Shown: positions 50,620-59,812, counted from the stretch's first letter. The stretch is DNA of 64,000 bases from CAZSAK01 sp964605155 (GCA_964605155.1 CAZSAK010000005.1:1-64000), one strand, 5' to 3'. Notes: generated by a model not told the origin, from the letters alone. Numbers and translations: made by a program.

Positions 50620-51933
50620 TCAGTGTTCCACTTCCTCTCGCAATTTCGTCGCCTCGCGCAGGACCTCGGCAGGTTTTGGCAGGATCCCCTTCTCGATATA
50701 GACCGGCCTTGCCTGCTCGCGCAACCCCGGAAGTTTGTAGCTGAAAATGATCGCACCGATCACACAGATGATTCCTCCTCCGACCATTGTCCAGGTTGCA
50801 CCAATCAGGCCGGCGATAACACCGGCTAGCAGGCTACCGATAGTCGCCATCCCCAGGATGGCCGTGGTATAGAGAGCCATTATGCGTCCCCGCATCTCTT
50901 CACGCACGAGTGTCTGGATAAGTGTGTTACTGGCCGCCAGGTGGATCATGAAACCGATTCCCATAAACACCATGATAAGTAGTGAAAGCGACAGCCAGCG
51001 GGACAGGCCCACGCCTACCAGACCCGCGCCGAAGAGTGCGGCGGCGACCGGTATCAAACGGCCGAGCCCAAGAACCGTACTTCGGGTTGCAAGGTAGAGC
51101 GCGCCAAAGAGGGCGCCGACGCCCATGGCCGCCATGAGGAAACCAAGGGTGTGGGCGCCACCATGCAGTGTTTGCGAGGCAATCATCGGCATCAATACCC
51201 GATAGGGGATCCCTGCCAGACCGATCACGGCGAGCAGCAGGAGAATGGCACTGATCGGCATAAACCCGAAGGCATAACGAAGACCATCGTGCAATTCATG
51301 AAGTACCCGTTTTCTCTTCTCGATATGTGGTCGTAGTACGACATGCATCGCCAGCAGTGAGCCGATCACGGCAAAGTAACTCACGCCGTCGATAAAAAAG
51401 CACCAGCCTTCTCCCACCCATGCAATCAACAGGCCCGCGATAGCCGGACCTATGAGTCGCGCACCGTTGACCATGGAGGAATTGAGGGCAACCGCATTGG
51501 ACAGGTCCGCCCGGTCCTCGATCAGTTCGACCAGCAATGCCTGTCGGGTCGGCATTTCAAAGGCATCGATGAAACCCTGCAACAACTGGAGTGCAAAAAT
51601 CTGCCAGATCTCGATCGCACCCGAAAACATAAGTGCAGCCAGTGCGAAGGATTGCAGCATTGCCAGTACCTGTGTCATCAGCAGCAGCCGGTGGCGATTC
51701 AGACGATCAGCCCAGACGCCTGCTACTGAAGTGAACAGCAGCGTCGGTAACTGGCTCGCAAACCCAATCAGGCCGAGCATCTCCGGAGATTTTGTAAGAC
51801 GCCAAACCAGCCACGCAGTTGCAAGTCGCGTCATCCATGTGCCGATGAGAGAGATACCCTGCCCAGTGAAAAAGAGCCGGAAATTACGATGGTGCAATGC
51901 CCTCAGCATTGTCGGCAATGACCGCCTATTCAT
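50620..51933 (-). CDS. MFS transporter, EntS-like
   Basis: From ATG 51933 a 437-residue protein with about twelve membrane helices is encoded. It begins LRALHHRNFRLFFTGQGISLIGTWM, with the intracellular loop GVWADRLNRHRLLL (MFS signature motif D-R-x-x-R-R) and a second-half start around residue 220. It belongs to the MFS_3 group that includes the enterobactin exporter EntS. Whether it exports a siderophore or another compound cannot be told; no siderophore genes are present. A further in-frame ATG at 51909 is possible. Confidence 0.87.
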   Translation of the reverse strand: MNRRSLPTMLRALHHRNFRLFFTGQGISLIGTWMTRLATAWLVWRLTKSPEMLGLIGFASQLPTLLFTSVAGVWADRLNRHRLLLMTQVLAMLQSFALAALMFSGAIEIWQIFALQLLQGFIDAFEMPTRQALLVELIEDRADLSNAVALNSSMVNGARLIGPAIAGLLIAWVGEGWCFFIDGVSYFAVIGSLLAMHVVLRPHIEKRKRVLHELHDGLRYAFGFMPISAILLLLAVIGLAGIPYRVLMPMIASQTLHGGAHTLGFLMAAMGVGALFGALYLATRSTVLGLGRLIPVAAALFGAGLVGVGLSRWLSLSLLIMVFMGIGFMIHLAASNTLIQTLVREEMRGRIMALYTTAILGMATIGSLLAGVIAGLIGATWTMVGGGIICVIGAIIFSYKLPGLREQARPVYIEKGILPKPAEVLREATKLREEVEH

Positions 51934-52055
51934 GTTGCTTATGAGATTCAAGAATGGAATTCGGGGAGTTGATTTATGGATTTGCCTTTTATTTAATTGT
52001 CATTGGAAAAATATTTCAAACCCGCCTGGATAAATAAAGTATAGTTATAACTACG

Positions 52056-52262
52056 ATGATAGATACTTCGTTACTCGTATGGGGGATCCTATTCAGTGGA
52101 ATAGGCTGCGGATTCTTTATCTACGGTAAGAAGCAACAGGCGGTGGTACCGTTGGTTACCGGCATCGCACTTTTTATATTTCCTTATTTTATATCCAACG
52201 TGTATGTGTTGGTATCGGTGGGCTGTGTTTTAATGGCAATACCGTATTTCATCAGAATATGA
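52056..52262 (+). CDS. Small conserved membrane protein
   Basis: The 68-residue protein is almost entirely hydrophobic with two helices (LLVWGILFSGIGCGFFIYG and VPLVTGIALFIFPYFISN plus a third short one ending PYFIRI). Close relatives occur across gammaproteobacteria under labels such as 'amino acid transport protein', without experimental basis. Start ATG 52056 has no strong ribosome binding site. It is divergent from the MFS gene. Confidence 0.7.
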   Translation: MIDTSLLVWGILFSGIGCGFFIYGKKQQAVVPLVTGIALFIFPYFISNVYVLVSVGCVLMAIPYFIRI

Positions 52263-52286
52263 ATTCAGGATGTCTGGGTTGAACTC

Positions 52287-52547
52287 TTAGACTATCTCTG
52301 CATGAACAACCTGGCCGGCGCGATCAGTTTGCACTGCAAGCTGGCCAAAACAATTGACGTGACCAGCGACGCAGCCCGCACCTTCCATGAGGATTTCGGT
52401 GAAATAGACATTGATATTCAGCTGGCCGTCGTGAAAGGAACGGACCTCATAGCGCAGGGAATCACTGTCAATCCAGCCATTTTGGGTGCAGAATTGGCTG
52501 ATGATCCTTGTGGTTTTGAGCCAGTTTTCAATCGAATCCGATTGCAT
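52287..52547 (-). CDS. Small hypothetical protein with conserved-looking core
   Basis: The 86-residue protein (ATG 52547) is soluble with a mixed alpha/beta profile: an N-terminal helix (ENWLKTTRIISQFCTQNGWI) and alternating strands (LRYEVRSFHDGQLNINVYF, then TEILMEGAGCVAGHV and GQVVHAEIV). The strand pattern and aromatic/glycine spacing look like a real folded protein. I do not recognise a named family. Confidence 0.55.
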   Translation of the reverse strand: MQSDSIENWLKTTRIISQFCTQNGWIDSDSLRYEVRSFHDGQLNINVYFTEILMEGAGCVAGHVNCFGQLAVQTDRAGQVVHAEIV

Positions 52548-52611
52548 ATTCAATAAATACTAATGTTGTTCTGACTTCGCTTCAAGTAACAGCGAGAATC
52601 AGATACCGCAG

Positions 52612-52851
52612 TTATCCGTGTGGCAGGTTTTTTTTACAATCGCCGGGTGTTTCGTTATCAGCAACGCCTACCAGGATCGGTGGTTGCCTTTGGTCCACAT
52701 CCATCTCGATCAGATGTGTTGTGTGCAATGCGGGATCCTCGACTTCATGTTGATGCCTGGTGGCCTCTCCAAGGGATGAGTGTGCGCCAAGAATATAGAC
52801 GCTTTGACGTGGATCATTATGGGCAAGCTTCGTTAATAACCAGACTTTCAT
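52612..52851 (-). CDS. Small hypothetical protein
   Basis: A 79-residue protein starts at ATG 52851 with AGGGAG 8 bases upstream. It begins VWLLTKLAHNDPRQSVYILG and continues with His-rich hydrophilic sequence (ATRHQHEVEDPALHTTHLIE). There is no signal peptide or membrane segment. The family is not recognised; support is the ribosome binding site and uninterrupted frame. Confidence 0.45.
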   Translation of the reverse strand: MKVWLLTKLAHNDPRQSVYILGAHSSLGEATRHQHEVEDPALHTTHLIEMDVDQRQPPILVGVADNETPGDCKKNLPHG

Positions 52852-53114
52852 ATTATGCTCCCTGTTATTGTTTTAATTATATTACAATTTATCCTGCGAG
52901 GTAACACCTGCATCGTAAAAGTAGCGCCGATGTATCTCGTAAAAAAGTCTTCTCATACAAATCCCTATACAACTTGTCAAAAACCTTCACTTTTTATGCA
53001 ACATTAGCATAAAAATATATGATTTATCAGCCCTAAATACACTGAACTTCTGTATTTATAAGTATCAAAATTAATATAAGGATACATTTTTCCTGTAAAA
53101 AAGGAGGTGCATCA

Positions 53115-53537
53115 ATGAGCACACAAGAAGAGTTCCTTAAGTCTCAAAAGCGCGTCCTGTGGTTGGCATATGTACTCAATTTACTGCTGGCGCCGGCGTT
53201 GGTGGGCATTGTTATCAATCTGACAAGCCTGTATGTATTACTGGTCCCGGCATTATTGGGCTTTGCCCTGAGTGCATCAAAGCTCATTCAATATCGCCGT
53301 ATGGCTACGGACAGATATGCGGCAATGGCGAATGACGTGAATATTTACTGGGGACATCACCTATGGTTATTCAGAACGTTCATTATAACCATTGTCTTAA
53401 GTATGGCGGCAATGGGGACGGTCTATTACGGATACGGCTATGTCATTGCTGCTGGCGCGGTTGTCTGGTGGATGTATCGTATGGTTCGCGGGATTGCCTC
53501 TCTGTTTTCGTTTCATATGGTACCGGTCTGGCGATAA
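53115..53537 (+). CDS. Hypothetical membrane protein
   Basis: The 140-residue protein has four hydrophobic helices (about residues 13-30, 35-52, 86-105 and 108-127) and a cytosolic loop with YRRMATDRYAAMANDVNIYW. AAGGAGG precedes the ATG at an ideal distance. It is followed by a DUF4396 gene 55 bp downstream and they are probably cotranscribed. Family not recognised. Confidence 0.65.
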   Translation: MSTQEEFLKSQKRVLWLAYVLNLLLAPALVGIVINLTSLYVLLVPALLGFALSASKLIQYRRMATDRYAAMANDVNIYWGHHLWLFRTFIITIVLSMAAMGTVYYGYGYVIAAGAVVWWMYRMVRGIASLFSFHMVPVWR

Positions 53538-53592
53538 TATAGAGTAGCGGCGCTGATGATTACAACAAGCTAGCAACAAACAAGGATAATTC

Positions 53593-54039
53593 TTGCAGGC
53601 CTCAACGCTGAACCGGCTTGCTGCCGTTGCAACTACGCACTGCATGACCGGCTGTGCCATTGGGGAAATACTTGGCTTGATGATCTCGAGAGCAGCGGGG
53701 TGGGGGAATATTGCGTCCATTGCAATTGCCGTTGTCCTGGCATTTATATTTGGCTATTCCCTGACCATGATACCGCTGTTACGTACCGGAATGGCCTTTA
53801 TGAGTGCTACGGGGTTGGCCCTGGTGTCCGATAGTGTTTCGATTTCTGTCATGGAACTGGTGGATAACGCTGTCATTTTGTTGATTCCGGGCGCTATGCA
53901 GGCGAAGGTCGACTCTCTCCTTTTCTGGGAGAGTCTGGTGTTGTCTCTGATTGTCGCATGGTTGGCCGCCTTTCCAGTAAACCGATGGCTGATCTCGCGC
54001 GGACAGGGACATGCAAAAGTCCATGCCCATCATCATTAG
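53593..54039 (+). CDS. DUF4396 membrane protein
   Basis: The 148-residue protein starts at TTG 53593 with AAGGA 7 bases upstream. It has four membrane helices and ends with a His-rich tail (HAKVHAHHH). The pattern THCMTGCAIGEILGLMI, then FGYSLTMIPL and MELVDNAVILLIPGAM, matches DUF4396. The conserved His/Cys near the start (TTHCMTGC) and the terminal histidines could bind metal, which is inference. Confidence 0.8.
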   Translation: MQASTLNRLAAVATTHCMTGCAIGEILGLMISRAAGWGNIASIAIAVVLAFIFGYSLTMIPLLRTGMAFMSATGLALVSDSVSISVMELVDNAVILLIPGAMQAKVDSLLFWESLVLSLIVAWLAAFPVNRWLISRGQGHAKVHAHHH

Positions 54040-54060
54040 AAAACACAGTTACTGTATTGC

Positions 54061-54417
54061 ATGTCTATTTTGCTGAAACGTGTATATGAGGATCCCTCGC
54101 CGAAGGATGGTTATCGTGTGCTGGTAGACCGGTTATGGCCGCGTGGTCTGTCCAAAGATAAAGCGAAGCTCGACCAGTGGATGAAGGACATCGCACCATC
54201 CGATGGACTGCGCAAATGGTTCCACAACAATCCGTCTGAATGGGCTGAATTCCGTAGCAGATATCTCTCAGAATTGAAACACCATCGGGTAGATCTTAGA
54301 TCGTTGGTAACAAGGGCCCTGCATGGGCGGGTAACGCTTATATTCTCGTCAAGTGATGAAAGGCATAATAACGCTGTTGTGCTGAAGCAGTATTTGATGA
54401 TGTTAGGTCAAGGTTGA
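54061..54417 (+). CDS. DUF488 family protein (YeaO-like)
   Basis: The 118-residue protein matches DUF488: LLKRVYEDPSPKDGYRVLVD, RLWPRGLSKDKAKLDQWMKD, IAPSDGLRKWF and VTLIFSSSDERHNNAVVLK. These small soluble proteins are of unknown function. It starts 21 bp after the DUF4396 gene. Confidence 0.85.
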   Translation: MSILLKRVYEDPSPKDGYRVLVDRLWPRGLSKDKAKLDQWMKDIAPSDGLRKWFHNNPSEWAEFRSRYLSELKHHRVDLRSLVTRALHGRVTLIFSSSDERHNNAVVLKQYLMMLGQG

Positions 54418-54674
54418 TGCGCATATTTCCTCAAGAGCGTGTATCTGGACGCATCACGCATGCATTGGTGTACAACAGGGATTATGCAAGAACAATATTA
54501 TAAATACAGTAAATTTTTATATAGTTATATTCTGATAACAAAATGAATTACGGATAGCCTCAATAATCAGTCAGTGTGTATAATGACCTTATATAAAGGT
54601 GTCAATGGTATTGCTATATCTAGCATCATTTGGGGAATCAATAAAACAATACGAATAGATATCAATAATAACTA

Positions 54675-54750
54675 TTAAAAGCCAAACCAGCCGTATGGGC
54701 TGGAACGGAAAGCTGCGGGTCCAGACTCTGGAAAGCCGGGTTGCCGAATG
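54675..54750 (+). ncRNA. Cyclic-di-GMP-I (GEMM-I) riboswitch aptamer
   Basis: The sequence GCCAAACC, a hairpin CCAGCC (54687-54692) with GGCTGG (54698-54703), then AACGGAAAGC, a second hairpin CCAG (54721-54724) with CTGG (54728-54731), then AAAGCCGGGTTGCCG reproduces the GEMM-I order: CAAACC-P1-GG-ACG-AAAGC-P2-GCCGGGTTGCCG. Loops are short and the first loop is GTATG instead of a GAAA tetraloop, so the tertiary contact may be weaker. It lies 75-150 bp upstream of the glycine-rich lipoprotein gene. Ligand identity (c-di-GMP or a related dinucleotide) is from the family. Confidence 0.85.
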
Positions 54751-54795
54751 TGACATCGTTAACGTCGCATCTCAGGGGCCCGGCTTTTGTGTTTT
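54732..54795 (+). terminator. Riboswitch expression-platform terminator
   Basis: AAAGCCGGG (54732-54740), the 3' part of the aptamer, is perfectly complementary to CCCGGCTTT (54779-54787), followed by a T-rich run. The two structures exclude each other: ligand-stabilised aptamer would prevent this terminator, giving an ON switch for the lipoprotein gene. Direction is inferred from the geometry. Confidence 0.7.
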
Positions 54796-54824
54796 TGACT
54801 GTCCTGATTAGAGGGGGATTGAAG

Positions 54825-55891
54825 ATGAGTATCAAGATTCATAGCAAAGCCTTTCATATTGTGTTTGCAGCACTATTGGTCACCGCTTGTGGCGGTGGCG
54901 GCGGAGATGATGGGGGAAGCAACAATAATGCCGGTGGAGGTGGCGGCGGTGGTGCCGGGGGAGGCGGCGGTGGCGGTGCTGTTTCAGGCATTACAGCCGC
55001 TAATGCCTCTGTTTATGCTGCGGAATTGTTATACATGGGCGATCTCCTGGGTCTTGGTGACTTTGTGGATTTTGCAACATCAGTGCAAACCGAAGAGAAG
55101 CGTCAGCACGGACGTTTCAATCTGGCCGAGTTTGTCGATGGGTCGATTGATACGCTGGTGAACATGCCCTATGACATTACACCGACGAGTATCGTTGCGG
55201 TGTTCCCTTTCAGTGATAAGAACCAAGATTGTGATGAAGGCAATGTGGGGATCGTGTGGAATGATGATGGTGATGGTGACTTGAGTAGCGGCGACAGCGC
55301 CGTGATTACGTTCAATGGCTGTAAGGGCGGGCTTTTTGGTAGTGATAAATTTACCGGCACCGTCACCATTAATGTATTGTCCTTTGTTGGTGATTGGGTT
55401 ACAAAAAATCCACCGTTGTCCTTGTCTATAAGTATCGATTTCTCAGGTCTGCTGCTTGAATGGGATACCGGCAGTGAAACGGAGGATGCAGCGTTGACAG
55501 TCAATGCCGGTATGCCGAATGCAGGAGTGTTTACACTGGGGATATTAGGCTCACTCAGTGGCGCGGGAACGGACGACGGTGACNNNNNNNNNNCTTAAGA
55601 ACTTCAAATGACACGACCGGGGACTATAGTGTGACTCTTCAGGGAGACATCTTCGAAAGTGACTTGGGTGTAGAAGTGAATATCAATACCTCAAATCCAT
55701 TCACTGGTAATGATGACGATGATCCTGATAATCCCCAGACGGGTAATGCAACGGTGGCCGCTCCTGATGCTTCCAGTGTGACCCTGAACGTTCTGAACAA
55801 TATCAATGTTGAGCTGCAGGTCGATGCGGATGGTAATTTTACACCCGAATTAACTATCCCACTTACCTGGGCAGAGCTGAATAGTATTTAG
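54825..55891 (+). CDS. Glycine-rich lipoprotein, interrupted by scaffold gap
   Basis: The gene starts at ATG 54825 (AGAGGGGG upstream). It encodes a lipoprotein signal (IVFAALLVTACGGGG), a long glycine tract (54888-54990), then a beta-rich domain with acidic Ca-type segments (DDGDGDLSSGDS). The frame is open on both sides of the gap at 55584-55593. After the gap it resumes with TSNDTTGDYSVTLQGD and ends IPLTWAELNSI. The two sides are in different frames for a literal 10-base gap, as expected for an arbitrary gap length. It follows a c-di-GMP riboswitch, suggesting a biofilm or surface role. Confidence 0.75.
55584..55593. other. Scaffold gap (10 N)
   Basis: Ten N bases interrupt the glycine-rich lipoprotein gene. 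The true missing length is unknown. Confidence 0.95.
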
Positions 55892-55911
55892 CAGTTTTAA
55901 AAAATGTCTTG

Positions 55912-55942
55912 AAAGGGGTGGATTCGTCCACCCCCTTTTTTT
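55912..55942 (+). terminator. Rho-independent terminator
   Basis: GGGGTGGA (55915-55922) pairs with TCCACCCC (55927-55934) around a TTCG tetraloop, followed by C and seven T. It ends the lipoprotein transcript 20 bp after its stop codon. Confidence 0.92.
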
Positions 55943-56204
55943 ATAAGAGACTTCTCTGGGATTGTGATGAATCCCGGGTTCTATACGGTCTGTTTGTCAG
56001 GGAGGTGAGGCGATATGTAACGCCTGTATTTATTTTCCTTGAGATTATGTAAATCGACGAGTACGAGGCCCTCGATTCAATCGTTGAAATTTGAATCAAA
56101 GCTGAAGTTCAGGAAACAAACGCAATCCGGTTCACATAGTTCACTGAATTGTTTGTAGTGAGTTGAGATTACCTGGTTGAGGTTTAGCATGCATGGCAGC
56201 GTGG

Positions 56205-57023
56205 CTACGCTGCTTTCCTGGCAACAGTTTCGGTAATGGTTATACCGGTATACCCTGACTCTTCTTCTGACATAAGATGCGCGCTTTCTTTTATCCAGTA
56301 GATGATGTTTAACTGTCCATGACGGTCTTCCGTTAGTGCAGTGCAGTTCTCGACCCAGTCTCCTGTATTGCAATAGACTATGCCCTCCATGGTTGTAATG
56401 TCAGCATGATGGATATGGCCGCATACTACGCCATCGAAACCACGACGCCTGGCCTCTGCAACTCCGGCATGCATATATCGGCGAATATGTTCCATGGCGT
56501 TATTCACCCTGCACTTGAGGTATTGGGACAATGACCAGTAAGGGAATCCCAGTCTTTTCCTGTAGCGATTGAATTGCCGGTTTAGCCATAAACAGGCTAT
56601 ATAACTCCAGTCACCCAGACGAACAAGCCAGGGATTCGTCATTACTACACTGTCAAATTCATCACCGTGAATCAGCAATAACCTTTTACCGTCCGCGGTG
56701 GTATGGACGTGATCACCCGAGATCAGAACGCCATTAAAGTATATGCCGACGTAATCCCGGAGGCGTTCATCATGGTTGCCGGGGATAAAGATAACCCTGG
56801 TACCGGTTCTGGCCTTGTGGAGGATGTTCTGGATGATATTGCTGTTGATCTGGGGCCAGTACCAGCCGGTCTTCATTTTCCAGATATCGAATATGTCACC
56901 AATCAGAAACAGGAAGTCTGATTCGGTATTTTTGAGAAAGTCGAGGAGATATTCCGCCTGGGAGTCTTTTGTGCCGAGATGTACGTCAGAGATAAAAATG
57001 GAACGGTATGTTATCTTGGCCAT
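56205..57023 (-). CDS. UDP-2,3-diacylglucosamine diphosphatase-like metallophosphoesterase
   Basis: This 272-residue protein has the calcineurin-like metallophosphoesterase motifs: FISDVHLGT, LIGDIFDIW, IPGNHDE and VCGHIHHADI, which together ligate two metals. The DVHLG, GDIFD and GNHD forms match the LpxH/LpxH2 group that hydrolyses UDP-2,3-diacylglucosamine in lipid A synthesis. It may equally be a paralog with another phosphoester substrate, since lpxH often sits elsewhere. A C-terminal extension of about 20 residues is present. It is divergent from dgkA. Confidence 0.85.
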   Translation of the reverse strand: MAKITYRSIFISDVHLGTKDSQAEYLLDFLKNTESDFLFLIGDIFDIWKMKTGWYWPQINSNIIQNILHKARTGTRVIFIPGNHDERLRDYVGIYFNGVLISGDHVHTTADGKRLLLIHGDEFDSVVMTNPWLVRLGDWSYIACLWLNRQFNRYRKRLGFPYWSLSQYLKCRVNNAMEHIRRYMHAGVAEARRRGFDGVVCGHIHHADITTMEGIVYCNTGDWVENCTALTEDRHGQLNIIYWIKESAHLMSEEESGYTGITITETVARKAA

Positions 57024-57243
57024 GTCTCACATTTCTATATTGTGATGTATGTACACTAACAATGGCTTATTGCATTTATATAAAAGATTTGTGAAATTTT
57101 TATAACAAACGTTTCAACTGATTGTTAAAAATTTGTGTAATATCGGAGAAAGAAGATATAGTAGGTGCCGTTGAACAGATTGCCCAACACTCACTTTATC
57201 TCATTGATATTTAATGAATATATTGACCTAAAGGGATAACGGA

Positions 57244-57615
57244 ATGCGTTATAACCATATCCGTGGTATCAGACACGTCATCAACGCCTTCGGCTTTTCG
57301 ATGGCGGGGTTGCGCGCGGCCTGGGCCTTTGAAGAGGCATTCCGGATCGAGATGCTGTTGTTTATCCTCCTCGCGCCATTGGGTTTGTGGCTGGGTGAAA
57401 CTCCGGTTGAAAAGGCACTGTTGGTGGGTTGTCTATGTATCGTATTGATCGCGGAACTGCTGAATTCTGCTGTGGAGACAACGGTTGACCGTGTCAGTGA
57501 GGACCATCACATATTGTCGGGGCGCGCGAAGGATATTGGATCCGCAGCGGTCTTTGTGGCATTGATGAATGTTGTAGTGGTGTGGTTGTTAATAATCGTT
57601 CCCAGATATATGTAA
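57244..57615 (+). CDS. dgkA: Diacylglycerol kinase
   Basis: The 123-residue integral membrane enzyme has the DgkA pattern: RHVINAFGFSMAGLRAAWAFEEAFRIE, then the conserved IAELLNSAVETTVDRVSEDHH with the catalytic glutamates, then KDIGSAAVFVALMN. Three membrane helices. It phosphorylates diacylglycerol to phosphatidic acid in lipid recycling. ATG 57244 is preceded by AAAGGGATAACGGA. Confidence 0.93.
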   Translation: MRYNHIRGIRHVINAFGFSMAGLRAAWAFEEAFRIEMLLFILLAPLGLWLGETPVEKALLVGCLCIVLIAELLNSAVETTVDRVSEDHHILSGRAKDIGSAAVFVALMNVVVVWLLIIVPRYM

Positions 57616-58048
57616 TAGCCATATGTAATAAAAGGTAGAGATCATGAGGTTATAATGTCGATAATCAATAAACGCTATATATGATTCAAATATATTTTTC
57701 AAGCCCCTTTACGCGGTTGGCATTAATCCTGGAGCTGTTATAATTCCAGATAGCCAAAATAATCCGCAAATATTAAAAAATTCAATAAGAAGTGCAGTAT
57801 TACACCATTTTTACCATAAAGATTTAATGTAAGACCCAATGGTATTTGATGTCCTGTCCATAACATAGTTCAGGAACCTGTCTCCCAGTCAGACTTGAGG
57901 TCCGCGTTATATACGGGTCCTCTGAATCAATAGAGCAATCTTTATATTGCTCACATCGGCGTGAGTCACATAAATCAATTTGACAATGGGGTGTCCCGTT
58001 TTCATACATGAATACCCTGGACAGAATGTAACATGAGAAGGTTGTTAT
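57616..58048 (+). other. Intergenic region before the KamA-family gene
   Basis: No gene is supported in these 433 bp. The left part is AT-rich with repeated ATATAT tracts. An open frame on the minus strand is only the shadow of the following gene. The promoter of the downstream gene presumably lies here. Confidence 0.5.
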
Positions 58049-59392
58049 ATGAGTAAGATTGTACAGTTTTATCGTAAACGTGAACAATACCGTGAATTGT
58101 TCGATGAACCGCAGAGGTTCAAGGTCTATACGGAGCGGCATCTGGATCAAATCGCACAGATCCAACGTATACCGGAAGAACAACGTTTCGCCATGCATGT
58201 CGTAGCCAGGATCCTGCCGTTTCGGGTAAACCAGTATGTCATCGATGAACTGATCGACTGGACCAATATCCCCAATGATCCTATTTACCAACTTACATTC
58301 CCTCAAAAGGGAATGATCTCGCATGAGGCATTCGCACAAATGGCCGGGATGGTCGAACGTGGTGCAACGAATGCCGAGATCCAGCTGCTGGCAAGGCAGT
58401 TGCGCAGGGAGCTGAATCCCCATCCGGGTGGTCAACAAGAGCTCAATGTGCCTACAATCAACAATGAATCTCTACCGGGTATGCAGCACAAATATCGTGA
58501 GACCGTGCTGTTTTTTCCCAGCCAGGGCCAGACATGCCACAGTTACTGCACGTTCTGTTTTCGTTGGGCACAGTTCGTGGGCGACAAACAGATGCGTTTT
58601 GCCAGTAACGAGTCTTTACGCTTGCATGAATATCTGAAAAAGCGCAAGGACGTCAGTGACCTGTTGGTGACAGGTGGTGACCCAATGGTCATGAAGACAA
58701 AACACCTGGAAAACTACCTGTTGCCGTTACGTGATCACGAATTTGAGCATATCCAGAATATCCGTATCGGCACCAAGTCTTTGAGCTTCTGGCCACAGCG
58801 TTTCGTTACCGATGAAGATGCCGATAAATTGTTGACATTACTCGAGCGGCTGGTAAGGGCCGGTAAACACGTTGCCATCATGACGCACTTCAACCACTGG
58901 CGGGAACTTGAAACACCCATGGTATTGGAAGCGATTCGCCGTCTGCGTCAATGCGGTGTTGTGCTGCGGAGCCAGTCGCCTTTGGTGAAAAATATCAATG
59001 ATGATCCCGATGTCTGGGCCAAGATGTGGCGTATGCAGACTCGTCTCGGCATCATTCCTTATTACATGTTTGTTGAACGAGATACAGGTGCCAAATGTTA
59101 TTTCGAGGTGCCATTGTCACGTGCCTGGCAAATCTACCGCGAGGCGGCCAAACAGGTATCAGGGCTTTCCCGTACAGCGCGCGGTCCGTCCATGTCAGCG
59201 ACACCGGGCAAGGTGGAAGTGCAGGGTGTCACGGAGATACACGGTGAAAAGTTGTTCGCCTTGCGCTTCATTCAGGCCAGGAATCCCGATTGGGTACAGC
59301 GCCCTTTCTTTGCAAAATACGATGAACAGGCAACCTGGTTGGACCAGTTAAAACCTGCATTCGGGGAAAAGAGATTTTTCTTTGAATCCTGA
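58049..59392 (+). CDS. KamA-family radical SAM protein (lysine 2,3-aminomutase-like)
   Basis: This 447-residue protein has the radical SAM motif CHSYCTFCFRW near residue 164 and the KamA surroundings FPSQGQTCHSYCTFC, LLVTGGDPMVM, RIGTKSLSFWPQR, VVLRSQSPLVKNIND and YYMFVERDTGA. KamA enzymes use a 4Fe-4S cluster, SAM and pyridoxal phosphate to move an amino group. It is longer than EpmB (about 340 residues) and no epmA or beta-lysine acetyltransferase gene is near, so the substrate is uncertain. It is flanked by long intergenic regions, so it is probably a single-gene transcript. Confidence 0.88.
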   Translation: MSKIVQFYRKREQYRELFDEPQRFKVYTERHLDQIAQIQRIPEEQRFAMHVVARILPFRVNQYVIDELIDWTNIPNDPIYQLTFPQKGMISHEAFAQMAGMVERGATNAEIQLLARQLRRELNPHPGGQQELNVPTINNESLPGMQHKYRETVLFFPSQGQTCHSYCTFCFRWAQFVGDKQMRFASNESLRLHEYLKKRKDVSDLLVTGGDPMVMKTKHLENYLLPLRDHEFEHIQNIRIGTKSLSFWPQRFVTDEDADKLLTLLERLVRAGKHVAIMTHFNHWRELETPMVLEAIRRLRQCGVVLRSQSPLVKNINDDPDVWAKMWRMQTRLGIIPYYMFVERDTGAKCYFEVPLSRAWQIYREAAKQVSGLSRTARGPSMSATPGKVEVQGVTEIHGEKLFALRFIQARNPDWVQRPFFAKYDEQATWLDQLKPAFGEKRFFFES

Positions 59393-59515
59393 ATGGTAGG
59401 TTCAGAAGTGTGGATTGTTCACCGGTAAATCCCGTCAATAGGTGCAGCTGAAAAGTAAGGTGTAAACGCTACCGCTACGACGTAATCTCACTGTTCATAT
59501 CATAATCATCGAAAT

Positions 59516-59677
59516 TTACGGTTGTTTTACAAAAGTATTCATCCGTTTCCCTGAACGATTCAGATAGCGGGCGAATGTGGCCAGAAATCCGGCATTATAA
59601 CTTTTGATTGTTGTTTGAGAGTGATTAACGAATGAGGAATTTTCGGATTGATCGATTATCTTTTTAACGGGACGCAC
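59516..59677 (-). CDS. Possible 53-residue basic protein
   Basis: A minus-strand frame starting at GTG 59677 has a strong GGAGG 7 bases upstream. It encodes a basic peptide (RPVKKIIDQSENSSFVNHSQ, then FLATFARYLNRSGKRM). There is no signal peptide. Only the ribosome binding site and frame support it; family unknown. Confidence 0.35.
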   Translation of the reverse strand: MRPVKKIIDQSENSSFVNHSQTTIKSYNAGFLATFARYLNRSGKRMNTFVKQP

Positions 59678-59763
59678 ACAAAACCTCCAATAAACGATTG
59701 TGTAACCCAAGCCTGTAATCGGGATTCCTTGTATTTAAATGCATTCCGGGAAATACATGATCC

Positions 59764-59801
59764 CGAAGAGGGACGGCTGACTCAAACGCCGTCCCTCTTC
59801 G
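59764..59801. terminator. 14-bp perfect hairpin downstream of hsp20
   Basis: CGAAGAGGGACGGC (59764-59777) pairs perfectly with GCCGTCCCTCTTCG (59788-59801), loop TGACTCAAAC. It lies 11 bp after the hsp20 stop codon and probably ends its transcript. No long U-run follows. Confidence 0.7.
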
Positions 59802-59812
59802 TGTTTCAGCAG

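Larger units (their letters stand above)
59393..59812. other. Intergenic region with strong hairpin
   Basis: This 420-bp region between converging genes contains a possible small minus-strand gene (59516-59677) and a 14-bp hairpin (59764-59801). Nothing else is supported. Confidence 0.5.
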
